Shown: piece by piece, positions 32,058-40,584 of the stretch
Layout: each line of letters starts with the position of its first letter
Position numbering within the stretch: the first letter of the stretch is position 1
DNA from: an uncultured Selenomonadales bacterium
Lineage (GTDB): Bacteria > Bacillota > Negativicutes > Selenomonadales > Selenomonadaceae
Direction of reading: 5' to 3'
Assembly: GCA_946183785.1 (NCBI GenBank)
Contig: CAMHCS010000021.1
Span: 1-50,167, forward strand
Length of the DNA: 50,167 nucleotides
Notes under the pieces: generated by a model
Database searches by the model: none
The model's input: the letters and a program-made list of their open reading frames with translations, nothing else
Told to the model about the DNA's origin: nothing
Translations under genes and position numbers: made by a program

Positions 32058-32702
32058 TTACGCGACGTGCAGCAGCTTCTTCGCGATTTCCACCGTAGCG
32101 ATTGCATCTTGGCCGTAGCCGTCCGCCTTGATCTCGTCGGCCCATTCCTGCGTGACCACACCGCCGCCCACCAGCACGATGTAGTTGTCCCGGACGCCCT
32201 TCGCTTCGAGGAAGTCGATCAGGTCTTTCTGCACCGGGCGCGTGGTGGACATCAGCGCGGCGACCGCGATAATCTTCGCATCGAGTTTCTTGGCTTCTTC
32301 GAGGAATCTGGATGGCGCCACGTCCACGCCAAGATCGTGAACATCGAAGCCCGCCGTCGTCAGGAACGTGGCCACCATGTCCTTGCCAACTTGGTGCACA
32401 TCACCTTGGATCGTGCCGATAACCACCGGGATAGCCTTCTCGCCCTCCTTGTGCGTCTTCTTCAGCTCCGGCTCCAAAATCTCCAGTGCTGCCTTGAACG
32501 CGTCGGAAGCCAACATGATTTCCGGCAGGAACACTTCCATCTTCTCGAACGCCTCGCCCAGCTCGTTCAATCCTTCCGCCAACGCGCCTATGGCCTTCAC
32601 CGGATCGACGCCCTCGGCCACGGCCTCCTTCGCTGCTTCCAGCGCCGCGTCCTCGTCAAACTCCAAAATCGCGCTTTTCAGCTTTCCCAAAACATCTGCC
32701 AT
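32058..32702 (-). CDS. methyltransferase cognate corrinoid protein (MtmC-like)
   Basis: 214 residues: helical cap then a Rossmann domain with the cobalamin motif D101-V-H103-Q-V-G106, followed by TTAGFDVHDLGVDVAP and VLVGGGVVTQEWADEIKADGYG. It is encoded first in the operon and should accept a methyl from the MtmB-like enzyme (gap 41 bases). It is a paralogue of the 5606-6250 protein. Demethylation by one of the four URO-D proteins and reactivation by RACE are expected. Confidence 0.93.
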   Translation of the reverse strand: MADVLGKLKSAILEFDEDAALEAAKEAVAEGVDPVKAIGALAEGLNELGEAFEKMEVFLPEIMLASDAFKAALEILEPELKKTHKEGEKAIPVVIGTIQGDVHQVGKDMVATFLTTAGFDVHDLGVDVAPSRFLEEAKKLDAKIIAVAALMSTTRPVQKDLIDFLEAKGVRDNYIVLVGGGVVTQEWADEIKADGYGQDAIATVEIAKKLLHVA

Positions 32703-32794
32703 GCTTCATACATCCTTTCTTTATCTGATATGGAAAATGATTTCTCTCACGCGCCAACACAACCGCCCTTCATGCGCATCCCCCCTCGAATATA

Positions 32795-32862
32795 AGAAAA
32801 GGCCGGACAGGGAAAAGCGACCTTCGCTTTCCGTGTCCGGCCTTCAGTCTTTCTGATCAGCC
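32795..32862 (-). promoter_or_regulatory. GCUGA leader F (before corrinoid-mtmB operon)
   Basis: Hairpin 32862-32839: P1 GGC/GCC, internal loop UGA/AG, P2 UCAG/CUGA, loop AAAGA. Overlapping terminator with arms GGCCGGACA / UGUCCGGCC (32842-32801) and a U-rich tail. Confidence 0.77.
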
Positions 32863-32893
32863 AGTGTGTCGATATTGACCTTTCATGTTTCGC

Positions 32894-32922
32894 ATTATAG
32901 CATCTTCGCGCCCAAAGGAAAA
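32894..32922 (-). promoter_or_regulatory. promoter of the corrinoid-mtmB operon
   Basis: -10 TATAAT (32899-32894) and a poor -35 (TTTTCC) 17 bases upstream, consistent with dependence on an activator bound at the dyad centred at 32941. Confidence 0.7.
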
Positions 32923-32932
32923 ATTCTTAAAT

Positions 32933-32962
32933 CCTATCCTGAGCCATAGGATTATCCTATGG
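32933..32962. promoter_or_regulatory. LysR-type operator and adjoining palindrome (mtmB operon)
   Basis: CCTAT-N8-ATAGG at 32933-32950, centred 42.5 bases from the -10 box, followed by the near-perfect palindrome CCATAGGATTATCCTATGG (32944-32962). It overlaps the end of lysR 2. Confidence 0.65.
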
Positions 32963-33886
32963 CTTTTCTTTCGGCTTTGTCAGGCCCATCTTCTGTGCTG
33001 TTTCCTCCAGCGACGCAATGAACGCATGGCCCATCTCCGAGAGTCTGCGATCGGCATGACGGAGTACGCCAACAGTCATGATTTCCCCGGCGTCCAACGG
33101 CACGGCGATGATGTCTCGGCCATGGAGAAACGACGGCAGCACGCCTGTGGTGATGATATAAGCGTTGACCTCCATCAGGAAGTTCACCACCGCCGCACGA
33201 TCGGTGACCAGAACGCGCTTTTTCATCGGACGCTCGCTGCCGATTTCCTCGGCGAAATAAAAGGAATTTTCCTCCCCCTGGTCAAAGGTGACGCAGGGAA
33301 ATGCTTCCAGCTCCTCGAAGGAAACGGACGCCTTCTTCGCCAGCGGGTGCCTGCGGTACAGGAAGGCGTGAGGACGCGCTATAAAGAGCGGAGAAAAGAC
33401 GAGTCGGCTGTCTTTCAAAAGCTTCCGCAGCACCGTCTCATTGGAACGGCACATATAAAGGATGCCAATCTCGCTTTTAAGGCTCCGCACGTTCTCGATG
33501 ATTTTCCCGGTACGCTCCTCCAGCAGTGAAAACTCATAGTCTTCGCCGCCGTGAGCCTTGACCAGTTCCACAAAGGCGCTGGCGGCGAAAGTGTAATGCT
33601 GAGTTGAGACGGAGAAGTACCGTTTGCCGCTTTCGCCGCTGTATCTGTCCTCCAGAAGCCGCATCTGCTCCACCACCTGACGGGCGTAGCCAAGGAACTT
33701 CCGGCCTTCGTCGGTGGGCTTCATGCCGCGAGCGCCGCGCACGAAAAGCGTCTGTTGGATCTCTCCCTCCAGCGTGGAGATGGCTTCAGTCAACGTCGGC
33801 TGGGAAATGAAAAGCTGACGTGCCGCCAGGCTCACCGAACCGTACTTCGCGACGGCCAGCGCGTATTTGAGCTGCTGAAAAGTCAT
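32957..33886 (-). CDS. LysR-family transcriptional regulator 2
   Basis: 309 residues, close paralogue of LysR 1: MTFQQLKYALAVAKYGSVSLAARQLFISQPTLTEAISTLE for the DNA-binding domain and a full effector domain (SLLEERTGKIIENVRSLKSEIGILYM). Its 3' end overlaps the operator of the corrinoid-mtmB operon directly downstream, placing it as the probable regulator. The gene starts 22 bases after the DAACS symporter stop and may be co-transcribed with it; no terminator is seen between. Confidence 0.9.
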   Translation of the reverse strand: MTFQQLKYALAVAKYGSVSLAARQLFISQPTLTEAISTLEGEIQQTLFVRGARGMKPTDEGRKFLGYARQVVEQMRLLEDRYSGESGKRYFSVSTQHYTFAASAFVELVKAHGGEDYEFSLLEERTGKIIENVRSLKSEIGILYMCRSNETVLRKLLKDSRLVFSPLFIARPHAFLYRRHPLAKKASVSFEELEAFPCVTFDQGEENSFYFAEEIGSERPMKKRVLVTDRAAVVNFLMEVNAYIITTGVLPSFLHGRDIIAVPLDAGEIMTVGVLRHADRRLSEMGHAFIASLEETAQKMGLTKPKEKP

Positions 33887-33907
33887 TTTGCGTCCTCTTT
33901 GAAAAAC

Positions 33908-35536
33908 TTATGCGGCGTCCGATGTTTTCATATACACTGCTTCGTCCATCATGTCCTCGTTTTTCGACAGCGCCGTCGTCACCGCGATATCGCCCATAGT
34001 GTTAATAGTGGTGCGGAACATGGAGGTCAGCGGGTCGATGCCCAGCACGACAGCCGCCGCCTCCACAGGCACGCCGAAGGAAACGATGATCGAGGTCAGG
34101 CAGACGAAGGAGCCGCCCGGCACGCCCGGCGCGCCGATGGACAGGGCGACCACCGTAATGAAGAGCGCCCAGATGAAGGCCGGCGTCATTTCCACGCCGT
34201 ACATCTTCGCCAACAGGATCGCCTGTATCGAGAAATAGAAGCAGCCGCCATCCATGTTGACCGTCGCGCCCAGGGGGATGGAGAACGAGGACAACCGGGG
34301 CGAGACGCCCATTTTTTCCGTACAGAAATTCATGGTGAAGGGCATCGCGGCGCTGCTGCTGCCCATGGAAATCGCCACAGGCACGAAGCCGCCGATCTTT
34401 TTCAGGAACGGCACTGGTGAAATCTTTCCCAACAGGATCATGACGACCGAATATACGCCGACCATACACATCGAACCGATGAACTGCCCTACCAGCACCC
34501 TACCGAGGAGCAAAAGCGAATCCGCGCCCACCGTGAACATCAGTGCCATCATCGAAAGGAACGCGATCAGCGGAATGAACTGCGCCAAGAGCGTGATGAC
34601 CCGCAGGCAGAAGGTGTTGGCGATTTCCGTGAATTCCTTCAGCATCTGTGCTTTCTCGCCCAGCATATTGAGAGTGACGCCGAACAGCACGGAGACGAAG
34701 ATGATTTGCAGCATGTCCCGATTGACGATAGGCTGAATCAGGTTTTCCGGCACCACGTTCACAATCATGTCCAGCAGGGACACGCTGACGCCGCCGCCGC
34801 TTTCGGTAATCGTCCCCATTTGCGGCACGCCGCCGTGAAACATGAATAGACCGATGGCGATGCTGAAGATCGTGGCAATCACCGTCGTACACATATAGAC
34901 GCCCACCAGCTTACCGCCGATGCGCCCGATGTCGGAGGCGTTCGAGATGCTGGTCAGGCCCGAGATGATGGAAAAGAACACCACCGGAGCGATCATCATG
35001 TTCAGGGAATTAAGGAACATCGTCCGTATGCTGCCGATGACAGTCTTGTTCACCATCGTGATGAGCTCCGGTGAGATCATTTCCTTCAGGATTGCACCCG
35101 CCAGGATACCCATGACCATCGCGAACAATGTGTAGCGGATCTGCTTGTTCCCAGCCTCATGCACCTTGATGGTGACGATGTTGATTCCGTTTTTGTGCGC
35201 GTAAGAGAGCTGCTCTTTCTTCGATTTGAGCACGATCGTCCGCTGATAATCCGGGTCGTCCTCGTTCCACTCCGTCAGTAGCGAGAGCGGGTTATACTCG
35301 TCTCCTCTCGTTTCCATGCGCAGGGAAATGTCGCCGAAACGCTTGCGCGCCGTCACCTTGACCGAGACCTCGTACCGCACCGCAAGCTGCAAAGAATAAA
35401 TGTGCGTCGCCAGTTCCTTGCCGGTTTCCGCCTCCTTTTCCGAAACGCCCAGCGCTTTCAGCGTCTCGCCGATCGCCTCGATGGTCTCCTTGAAATTTTC
35501 CTTTGAAAGCGTAAAAGAACGCCATCTTTCAAACAT
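33908..35536 (-). CDS. DAACS-family dicarboxylate/amino acid:cation symporter with N-terminal extension
   Basis: 542 residues. The membrane part (about 130-530) shows the SLC1/GltP signature: the serine-rich hairpin GSSSAAMPF and SIPLGATVNMDGGCFYF, then GAPGVPGGSF. It imports acidic or small neutral amino acids or dicarboxylates with Na+ or H+. The first about 120 residues are a soluble, charged domain not found in standard GltP; I do not recognise it with certainty. It is followed directly by lysR 2, which may link its cargo to the methyl/sulfur regulon. AT-rich promoter with an ATGAT...ATCAT dyad lies upstream. Confidence 0.85.
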   Translation of the reverse strand: MFERWRSFTLSKENFKETIEAIGETLKALGVSEKEAETGKELATHIYSLQLAVRYEVSVKVTARKRFGDISLRMETRGDEYNPLSLLTEWNEDDPDYQRTIVLKSKKEQLSYAHKNGINIVTIKVHEAGNKQIRYTLFAMVMGILAGAILKEMISPELITMVNKTVIGSIRTMFLNSLNMMIAPVVFFSIISGLTSISNASDIGRIGGKLVGVYMCTTVIATIFSIAIGLFMFHGGVPQMGTITESGGGVSVSLLDMIVNVVPENLIQPIVNRDMLQIIFVSVLFGVTLNMLGEKAQMLKEFTEIANTFCLRVITLLAQFIPLIAFLSMMALMFTVGADSLLLLGRVLVGQFIGSMCMVGVYSVVMILLGKISPVPFLKKIGGFVPVAISMGSSSAAMPFTMNFCTEKMGVSPRLSSFSIPLGATVNMDGGCFYFSIQAILLAKMYGVEMTPAFIWALFITVVALSIGAPGVPGGSFVCLTSIIVSFGVPVEAAAVVLGIDPLTSMFRTTINTMGDIAVTTALSKNEDMMDEAVYMKTSDAA

Positions 35537-35710
35537 ATTCCCACTCCCGGATGCATACTATGATGCTTATGCTATCATGTATTTCGACATAGACGGCGTG
35601 TTTCCTTTTTTTTATCGTTTTTCGGCTCGCCATAATGCAGAGCGCAGCTCCGTCCTTTTGCTCCACTCGAAAGTCCAACACCTTTTCATAATGGCAGGCC
35701 GGTTCCTGAA

Positions 35711-35804
35711 AAAAGGAGCGACCTCTCAAAGATGAAGTGATCCCCATAAGTTAGATTTTTGGTCTAACTTATGGGGGTCAGTACAAAGAAGCCGCTCCTT
35801 TTTA
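35711..35804. repeat. IS3-type end palindrome inside a terminator-like hairpin
   Basis: The plus strand at 35738-35780 is a long palindrome: TGATCCCCATAAGTTAGA and TCTAACTTATGGGGGTCA flank five central T. These arms look like the TGACCCC...AAGTTAGAC ends of IS3/IS150-group elements placed tail to tail, with no transposase between. Around it is a second stem, AAAGGAGCG / CGCTCCTTT, with T-runs on both strands. It may be a leftover junction or a mini-element, now acting as a terminator. Confidence 0.6.
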
Positions 35805-35842
35805 TTCTGCCCGAGTTCTGATTCTCAGCCGTTCCCATGCGC

Positions 35843-35934
35843 TATTCCAGCAGATGGATCCAGCGAATCCCCGCATAGTCCCCGTCAGGGTCTTCGTCCA
35901 GGGTCAAGATGGCTTTGGGGTAATTGTCCGATAT
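35843..35934 (-). pseudogene. C-terminal remnant of a DUF4143-type AAA ATPase
   Basis: The minus strand encodes ISDNYPKAILTLDEDPDGDY, then AGIRWIHLLE and stop. This resembles the end of ATP-binding proteins of the DUF4143 family (DNYPKYVL.LD...GI...). The upstream sequence is in another frame and too short for a gene. It is judged to be a decayed fragment near the IS-like palindrome. Confidence 0.5.
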
Positions 35935-35995
35935 TCTTCAGCGGAAAGCGGATTGCCGATATTGTCGAACAGGAATCGGGCGTCGCTTCCCATCA

Positions 35996-36955
35996 TCAAT
36001 GCCAGCGAACGACTTTCCGTTCCAGCCCGGCAATCCCGTAATTCAGCGCCGAGACCACGATACCGATCAGGAAAATGCCGGCGATGACACGCGTATAATC
36101 CGCGAAATCCGCATAGTACCGGACGAAATATCCAAGGCCTGAAGTCGCGCCGATCATTTCGGCGGCAGTCAGAACCATGAAAGCGTTCGCCACGGAAATC
36201 GGCAGCGTCTTCATGATATTCGGCAGGCAGTAAGGCCACAGCACATGAAAAAACATTGCCGCAGCGGAAAGATTCATCGTTTTCGCCGAGTCCAGAAGTT
36301 TCTGGTCGATACTCGAAACGCTCAGCGCCACCTGAATATATATTTGCCAGAAAATGCTGCTGAAGATGACGAATATCGACGCAATCTCAAAAGTTGGCAG
36401 CACGGCCACCGCATATGGTGTGTAAATAATCGGCGGGATCGGGCTGATGACCTTCGCCAGCGGCAGCAACGAATCCCGGAGACGCGCCACGCTGCCTGTA
36501 GCAATCCCCAGCAGGACGCCCAGGATCAGCGCCGCCGTGAAGCCGACGCCCAAAAGATACAACGAGGAACGGATCCCGTCGAGAATCTTTGGCCAGTCCG
36601 TGGCAAATACGTCAAACACCTTTGCCGGAGACGGATATAATATCAGGTTTACGTCGTCAGCCTTTGTCGTTCCGATTTCCCAAACGATAAACAGCAGATA
36701 CAGAATCACCATGATATCGTTCAGCGATCGGGAATTCCTTCGAAGGAGCAGCGCCGTTTCGCCGATTGCGAGAACGGCGAGGAATGCGCCTTTCGGCGTC
36801 GAATCGTCGGCTCCCGGCGTAAAAATCAGCGTCAGCAGTACAGCGAACAGCACATGAGGAAGAATCCATTGTATCGTCCGCACAGCCTTCACCACCCCCG
36901 TCGCCAAACATGAAATTGAAATCCCTTTCTTTATCTGCAAAGCTGCTGTCGTCAT
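35996..36955 (-). CDS. ABC importer permease (SsuC/TauC-like), importer 2
   Basis: 319 residues, several helices, with the EAA loop near [21 protein letters not shown]...[29 protein letters not shown] is seven bases before the ATG, and the start overlaps the ATPase stop by four bases. It has an N-terminal extension of about 60 residues with two extra hydrophobic segments. It works with the ATPase and lipoprotein encoded upstream. It is the last gene of the operon behind leader H. Confidence 0.88.
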   Translation of the reverse strand: MTTAALQIKKGISISCLATGVVKAVRTIQWILPHVLFAVLLTLIFTPGADDSTPKGAFLAVLAIGETALLLRRNSRSLNDIMVILYLLFIVWEIGTTKADDVNLILYPSPAKVFDVFATDWPKILDGIRSSLYLLGVGFTAALILGVLLGIATGSVARLRDSLLPLAKVISPIPPIIYTPYAVAVLPTFEIASIFVIFSSIFWQIYIQVALSVSSIDQKLLDSAKTMNLSAAAMFFHVLWPYCLPNIMKTLPISVANAFMVLTAAEMIGATSGLGYFVRYYADFADYTRVIAGIFLIGIVVSALNYGIAGLERKVVRWH

Positions 36956-37752
36956 AGAACAACCTCCTCTCCTCCGATTTTATCCCGTATGCCTTGAAAG
37001 AAGCAGCTCAAAAGCGCCTGCCGCATCCGGATATATTCCTGCGATTGGAAAATCTGCTCCCGATTTCGCGGGCGTGAAAACGGAACGTAAAATTCCTCGA
37101 GAATATGTTTTTGATCCATAAACAGGATCCGATCCGACAGCAGGATGGCTTCGTCTATATCATGCGTGACGAAAACGATCGTCTTCTGCTCTTTTTCCTT
37201 GCTCAAGACTTCCAAAAGCAAATCCTGCAGGAGAATCCTGTTTCGCGCGTCAATGGCGCCGAAGGGCTCATCCAGAAGCAGGATTTCCGGCTGCATGGCC
37301 AAAGTCCGTGCGATTGCCGTCCGCTGCTGCATGCCGCCCGAAAGTTGGTACGGGTATTTTTCCTCAAAACCTTCGAGCCCGACTTTGACCAGATATGCGC
37401 GCGCAATGTCCGAGGCTTCCTTTTCCGTCGTGTCGGGGAAAGCCTGACGGATACCGAACGCGACATTCTCTTCCGCTGTCATCCAGGGAAACAGGGAATA
37501 ATGCTGAAAGACGACGCCGCGGTTTCGGCCCGTTCCATGACTGACATTCCCGTCGATCAGGAACTGACCTTCCGTCGGCTCTCTCAGTCCGGCCAGTATG
37601 CTCAGCGTCGAGCTTTTTCCGCAGCCGGACGAACCGATGATGCTGACAAATTCTCCCGGCTCCACCGAAAAATTCATTTGATCCAATGCGTTGTATACTG
37701 TGCCGTCGTCATTATATGTCAGCGACACATTGGAAATTTCGATTTTATGCAT
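36952..37752 (-). CDS. ABC importer ATP-binding protein (SsuB/TauB-like), importer 2
   Basis: 266 residues: Walker [10 protein letters not shown], signature [17 protein letters not shown], Walker [14 protein letters not shown]-loop FVTHD. It energises importer 2. It is a paralogue of the ATPase at 26371 but differs clearly in sequence, so this is not a recent duplication. Confidence 0.9.
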   Translation of the reverse strand: MHKIEISNVSLTYNDDGTVYNALDQMNFSVEPGEFVSIIGSSGCGKSSTLSILAGLREPTEGQFLIDGNVSHGTGRNRGVVFQHYSLFPWMTAEENVAFGIRQAFPDTTEKEASDIARAYLVKVGLEGFEEKYPYQLSGGMQQRTAIARTLAMQPEILLLDEPFGAIDARNRILLQDLLLEVLSKEKEQKTIVFVTHDIDEAILLSDRILFMDQKHILEEFYVPFSRPRNREQIFQSQEYIRMRQALLSCFFQGIRDKIGGEEVVL

Positions 37753-37775
37753 TTCCTTGCCGCCTCCTCATGGTT

Positions 37776-38858
37776 TTACCAAGCTCCGTCGTGCTTTTCG
37801 TAATCCGCCTTGAATTTCAGCCACGTCGGATCGTTTGGTTCTTCCTTCAGAAGGGACTCCAACGCCTCGCGGTACAGCGAAATGTCAAGATGCTTTTGAA
37901 TGTCGATCTTGCCTTCGATGTAGCCCACGCGCTTCATGCTGTCATAAAACTCCGCCACGCGCAATCCTGCCGGATCCGGCTCGAGCTTCAGATGCTCGTC
38001 TTCAAGAAGCTGGCTGCGCAGAACTTTCGGATCGACTTCGATGGATTTATTGACGAGAGGAAGCGCTTCCTCCGGGTGCGTGTGCAGGAAACGGTATGCC
38101 TTCAGCTGTGCGCGGAGGAATTTCACGAGATCGGCGCGGCGCGATTTCAAAGTCTGCGGACGCGTCAGAACACGGCAGCAGATGAAATTCGGCGAAATCT
38201 TATCGACATGGAGCGCGGAAACGAGCCCTGCCTGATGCGCCGTGTCGCGAAGATTTGCCTGCACGTTTCCGGCGTCAAGCTCGCCCTTTTTGATGGCTTC
38301 AATGATGGCAGGCTCATTTCCCAGCTCTACGAATTGAATCGTGGAAAGATCGATTCCCATGCGGGAAAGTGCGCCGCGAAGAGCAATATCGCCGGACGCC
38401 GTGCGGACGACGCCCAGTTTCTTTCCTTTCATGGATTCAGCCGTGATATTCTCCCACTCGGAAGCACGTTCCGGCAGTGTCACGATGTCAGCGCCCTCGC
38501 CCATCTGACCGCCGATCACGACGAAATCGGCGCCATTCTCCATCATGCGGAGCGGAGCCGTGGAGCCGACGCCGCCCGTCGTCACATGGACCTTGTTGGA
38601 AGTCAGTGCGCTCAGTATATCCGCATAAGCGACGTTCATGACATGAAGATTGACCTTGATGTTTTCTTCCTTATTGAATCCGCCGTTTTCAGCCAGGACG
38701 GTCAACGCGCTGCTGACTCGGTTCGTATTGATCTGGACTTCCAACGGCTCCCCGGCGCCATCCTTGCCGGCCGACTTGTTTCCGCCGCCGCAGCCGGACA
38801 GCAACAGCGTGCCAATCAAGAATAACCCCAGCAAAATAATGTTTCGTGTTTTTTCCAT
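37776..38858 (-). CDS. ABC importer substrate-binding lipoprotein (SsuA/TauA-like), importer 2
   Basis: 360 residues with a lipoprotein signal (IILLGLFLIGTLLLSGCGGG) and a mature domain of the NMT1/SsuA type (TNRVSSALTVLAENGGFNKEENIKVNLHVMN, MKGKKLGVVRTASGDIALRGALSRMG). Ligand could be an aliphatic sulfonate or similar compound; unknown. It starts behind GAAGGGAAG. It is preceded by a 22-codon leader ORF and leader H. Confidence 0.88.
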   Translation of the reverse strand: MEKTRNIILLGLFLIGTLLLSGCGGGNKSAGKDGAGEPLEVQINTNRVSSALTVLAENGGFNKEENIKVNLHVMNVAYADILSALTSNKVHVTTGGVGSTAPLRMMENGADFVVIGGQMGEGADIVTLPERASEWENITAESMKGKKLGVVRTASGDIALRGALSRMGIDLSTIQFVELGNEPAIIEAIKKGELDAGNVQANLRDTAHQAGLVSALHVDKISPNFICCRVLTRPQTLKSRRADLVKFLRAQLKAYRFLHTHPEEALPLVNKSIEVDPKVLRSQLLEDEHLKLEPDPAGLRVAEFYDSMKRVGYIEGKIDIQKHLDISLYREALESLLKEEPNDPTWLKFKADYEKHDGAW

Positions 38859-38913
38859 GATGAATTCTTCCCTTCTATATTATATTTTCTTTCCCCAACC
38901 GTTGTTCAGCGCT

Positions 38914-38982
38914 TCATTGGCTTCTACACATTCGACCCGCCGCAGCTTGCCGAACGATGTGATTCCACATCGGTTTTGCCAT
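38914..38982 (-). CDS. 22-aa leader-peptide candidate before importer 2
   Basis: ATG follows GGAGG at nine bases; the 22-residue peptide begins MAKPMWNHIV and ends AAAGRMCRSQ, then stop, 55 bases before the binding-protein gene. It resembles no protein domain. The CR pair near its end is shared with the ORF before importer 1. Cysteine-containing CR leader peptides precede sulfur genes in other bacteria. A translational sensing role is inferred, not shown. Confidence 0.45.
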   Translation of the reverse strand: MAKPMWNHIVRQAAAGRMCRSQ

Positions 38983-39001
38983 ACTCTCACTCCTCCATAA
39001 T

Positions 39002-39099
39002 ACAAAAGGTCGGGATAAAATCGAAAAGCATCTCGCGGTGTCATACGCCGCTTACACGCTTTTCAATATTTCCCGACCTTCACTTTTTTGTGATCAGTC
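39002..39099 (-). promoter_or_regulatory. GCUGA-type leader H (before importer 2)
   Basis: Hairpin 39099-39075: P1 GAC/GUC, internal loop UGA/AG, P2 UCAC/GUGA, A6 loop. Overlapping terminator arms AAGGUCGGGA / UCCCGACCUU (39080-39006) enclose a second stem GAAAAGC / GCUUUUC. P1 and P2 both differ from the other copies yet remain paired. Confidence 0.77.
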
Positions 39100-39139
39100 A
39101 TTTCATATATGTCATACTTTTTATATATGATTTAATACA

Positions 39140-39167
39140 ATTATATCCAAAATTTCTTCCTTGTCAA
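39140..39167 (-). promoter_or_regulatory. promoter of ABC importer 2
   Basis: -35 TTGACA (39167-39162), 16-bp spacer, -10 TATAAT (39145-39140). Between this and the leader lies a palindrome CATATAT-N12-ATATATG containing AAAGTATGA, a piece also found in the spacer of other promoters here. Confidence 0.8.
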
Positions 39168-39195
39168 GTTTTTTATTTTCCCCCCTACTATCCGT

Positions 39196-40041
39196 TCATT
39201 CCACAGCATTCTTGGAACCAAAGTTTTGGCAGTGGGCGATTCCCTCCGCACTGACCGCCGACGCGCCCCAGCGTTTCTTGTCCGCGCCCACCGGGCACAC
39301 GGCAGTGCACAGGCCGCAGGGATAACGGAACTCGTTCTTGATCTGCTGATGGTAACCCGCGCATTTAAACTTGTTCATCTGCGCGACGGTCTGACCGTCC
39401 GCAGGTGTGAACGCCTGCATCGGGCAGCGGCGTACGCAGGCACGGCAACGGACGCAAAGCTCCTTTCTCATCATCTTGTCCGCCGGCAGCTCCGCGTCGG
39501 TGATCACGGAAACGAGCCGAATCCGTGGTCCATACTCCGGCGTCAGCAGCGTGTGGTTCATCCCGATCGTGCCAAGTCCCGCATAAAGCCCCGCCAAAAC
39601 TTGTGAAAAGGCCGCTTCGGGCTTTTTCACCAGCACCGAGATGTCGCCGTAGCAATCTCGCGGGAAAAAATGTGCGCGAAAGCCCTGCCCGTTCAAAAAA
39701 TTCGCGATACGATACGCAGCCTCGTCGAGGAAACGATTCGTCGTGTTGTAAAGCTCCGAATAGACCACCGAAGGCGTCGTCTCGATCATCGACGGAAAAA
39801 TCTGCACCCCCATTACGATCACGCGCCGCGCCCAGGGCCAGATCGTCTGCGGCCAATATTCCTTCGGGGTAATCGGCACGCGCTCCATCGTGACGGAGCC
39901 GCCCTTTCCTATTCCGTAGATTGGTCTTGACGCCCACCGTGCCACATCGGCCACGCCGAACAGATTCATGTCCAGCGCCTTTGCCCGCCGCTTCAGTTTC
40001 GCCTTCAGCAAAACCATTTCTTTTTTGTCCACATTGCTCAC
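39196..40041 (-). CDS. QueG-like 4Fe-4S reductase
   Basis: 281 residues. The C-terminal half carries two 4Fe-4S motifs: C196, C199, C202, C206 (CVRCRACVRRCP) and C227, C242, C245, C249 (CGLCTAVCP). The middle part (AGLGTIGMNHTLLTPEYGPRIRLVSVITDAELP) is like epoxyqueuosine reductase and reductive dehalogenases. Those enzymes bind cobalamin, but the cobalamin site is not clear here. It may be an electron donor or a corrinoid-linked reductase. Start probably GTG at 40041; the ribosome site is weak. It lies behind leader D, after yezD copy 2. Confidence 0.82.
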   Translation of the reverse strand: MSNVDKKEMVLLKAKLKRRAKALDMNLFGVADVARWASRPIYGIGKGGSVTMERVPITPKEYWPQTIWPWARRVIVMGVQIFPSMIETTPSVVYSELYNTTNRFLDEAAYRIANFLNGQGFRAHFFPRDCYGDISVLVKKPEAAFSQVLAGLYAGLGTIGMNHTLLTPEYGPRIRLVSVITDAELPADKMMRKELCVRCRACVRRCPMQAFTPADGQTVAQMNKFKCAGYHQQIKNEFRYPCGLCTAVCPVGADKKRWGASAVSAEGIAHCQNFGSKNAVE

Positions 40042-40059
40042 TCATTTCTATAGGCTGAT

Positions 40060-40125
40060 AAAAAAATAGACTTCAAGACAAACGATTTCACGTTGTCTTG
40101 AAGCCTCCGTTGTTTTCGGTCAGCG
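40060..40125 (-). promoter_or_regulatory. GCUGA leader D inside an operon
   Basis: Hairpin 40125-40102: P1 GC/GC plus a mismatch, internal loop UGA/AG, P2 CCG/CGG, loop AAAACAA. Overlapping terminator arms CUUCAAGACAA / UUGUCUUGAAG (about 40104-40070) with a U7 run. As with leader C, it sits between yezD and the next gene, with the promoter before yezD. Confidence 0.74.
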
Positions 40126-40165
40126 CAATTACATTTATGAACTTATCTCCACGCTCTACATTCTT

Positions 40166-40513
40166 TCAAATACCTTCTCCGTCCAGTCCCGTGAAGCGGC
40201 TGCGCGTCAAACGCTCCACCTGGCGCACCGTGCCGTCCTTCAGCGTGATGATGACCTGCCCGTAAGGCAAATCCTGGAATGACTGGCGGATTTTTTCCGG
40301 CAACGGTCCGCCGCCTGTCGTGCTCGCTTTTCCGGCCCGCGCCGAGAAGAGCGCATCGCCGCCGATGCGTTCCTCGCGCTCCACGGAAACAAGCCGCGAA
40401 TCCTGCGCAGTCAGAACAATCCGGCCGCTGCCGATCTCCGACAGCCCCCGAGAGATAAACGCCATGGCCCCGCCCGGGATTTCACCGGGACCGAGAGAAT
40501 GCTTCTGTTCCAT
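40166..40513 (-). CDS. YezD (DUF2292)-family protein, intact copy
   Basis: 115 residues. The N-terminal about 70 residues (GAMAFISRGLSEIGSGRIVL, SVEREERIGGDALFSARAGKA) are not recognised. The C-terminus IRQSFQDLPYGQVIITLKDG then TVRQVERLTRSRF matches the small YezD domain, whose usual proteins are only about 55-65 residues. Function is unknown; many homologues lie near sulfur-assimilation genes. Here it is placed between larE and a GCUGA leader in both modules. It has an own TTGACA/TATAAT promoter. Confidence 0.78.
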   Translation of the reverse strand: MEQKHSLGPGEIPGGAMAFISRGLSEIGSGRIVLTAQDSRLVSVEREERIGGDALFSARAGKASTTGGGPLPEKIRQSFQDLPYGQVIITLKDGTVRQVERLTRSRFTGLDGEGI

Positions 40514-40555
40514 GCTTCATTCCCTCCTTCGACGTTTTGGTTTCATATTGGAGGT

Positions 40556-40584
40556 ATTATATATCGGAAATCATACTTTGTCAA
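40556..40584 (-). promoter_or_regulatory. promoter before yezD copy 2
   Basis: -35 TTGACA (40584-40579), 17-bp spacer starting AAGTATGATTTCCG, -10 TATAAT (40561-40556). Overlaps the 3' end of larE copy 2. Confidence 0.87.

Noticed and set aside
6280..40125. GCUGA leaders as cobalamin, SAM, T-box or THF riboswitches
   Set aside because: They are far too short, with none of the conserved boxes of those classes (no B12 box, no SAM-I core, no T-box sequence). Only the context (methyl, cobamide and sulfur genes) resembles theirs.
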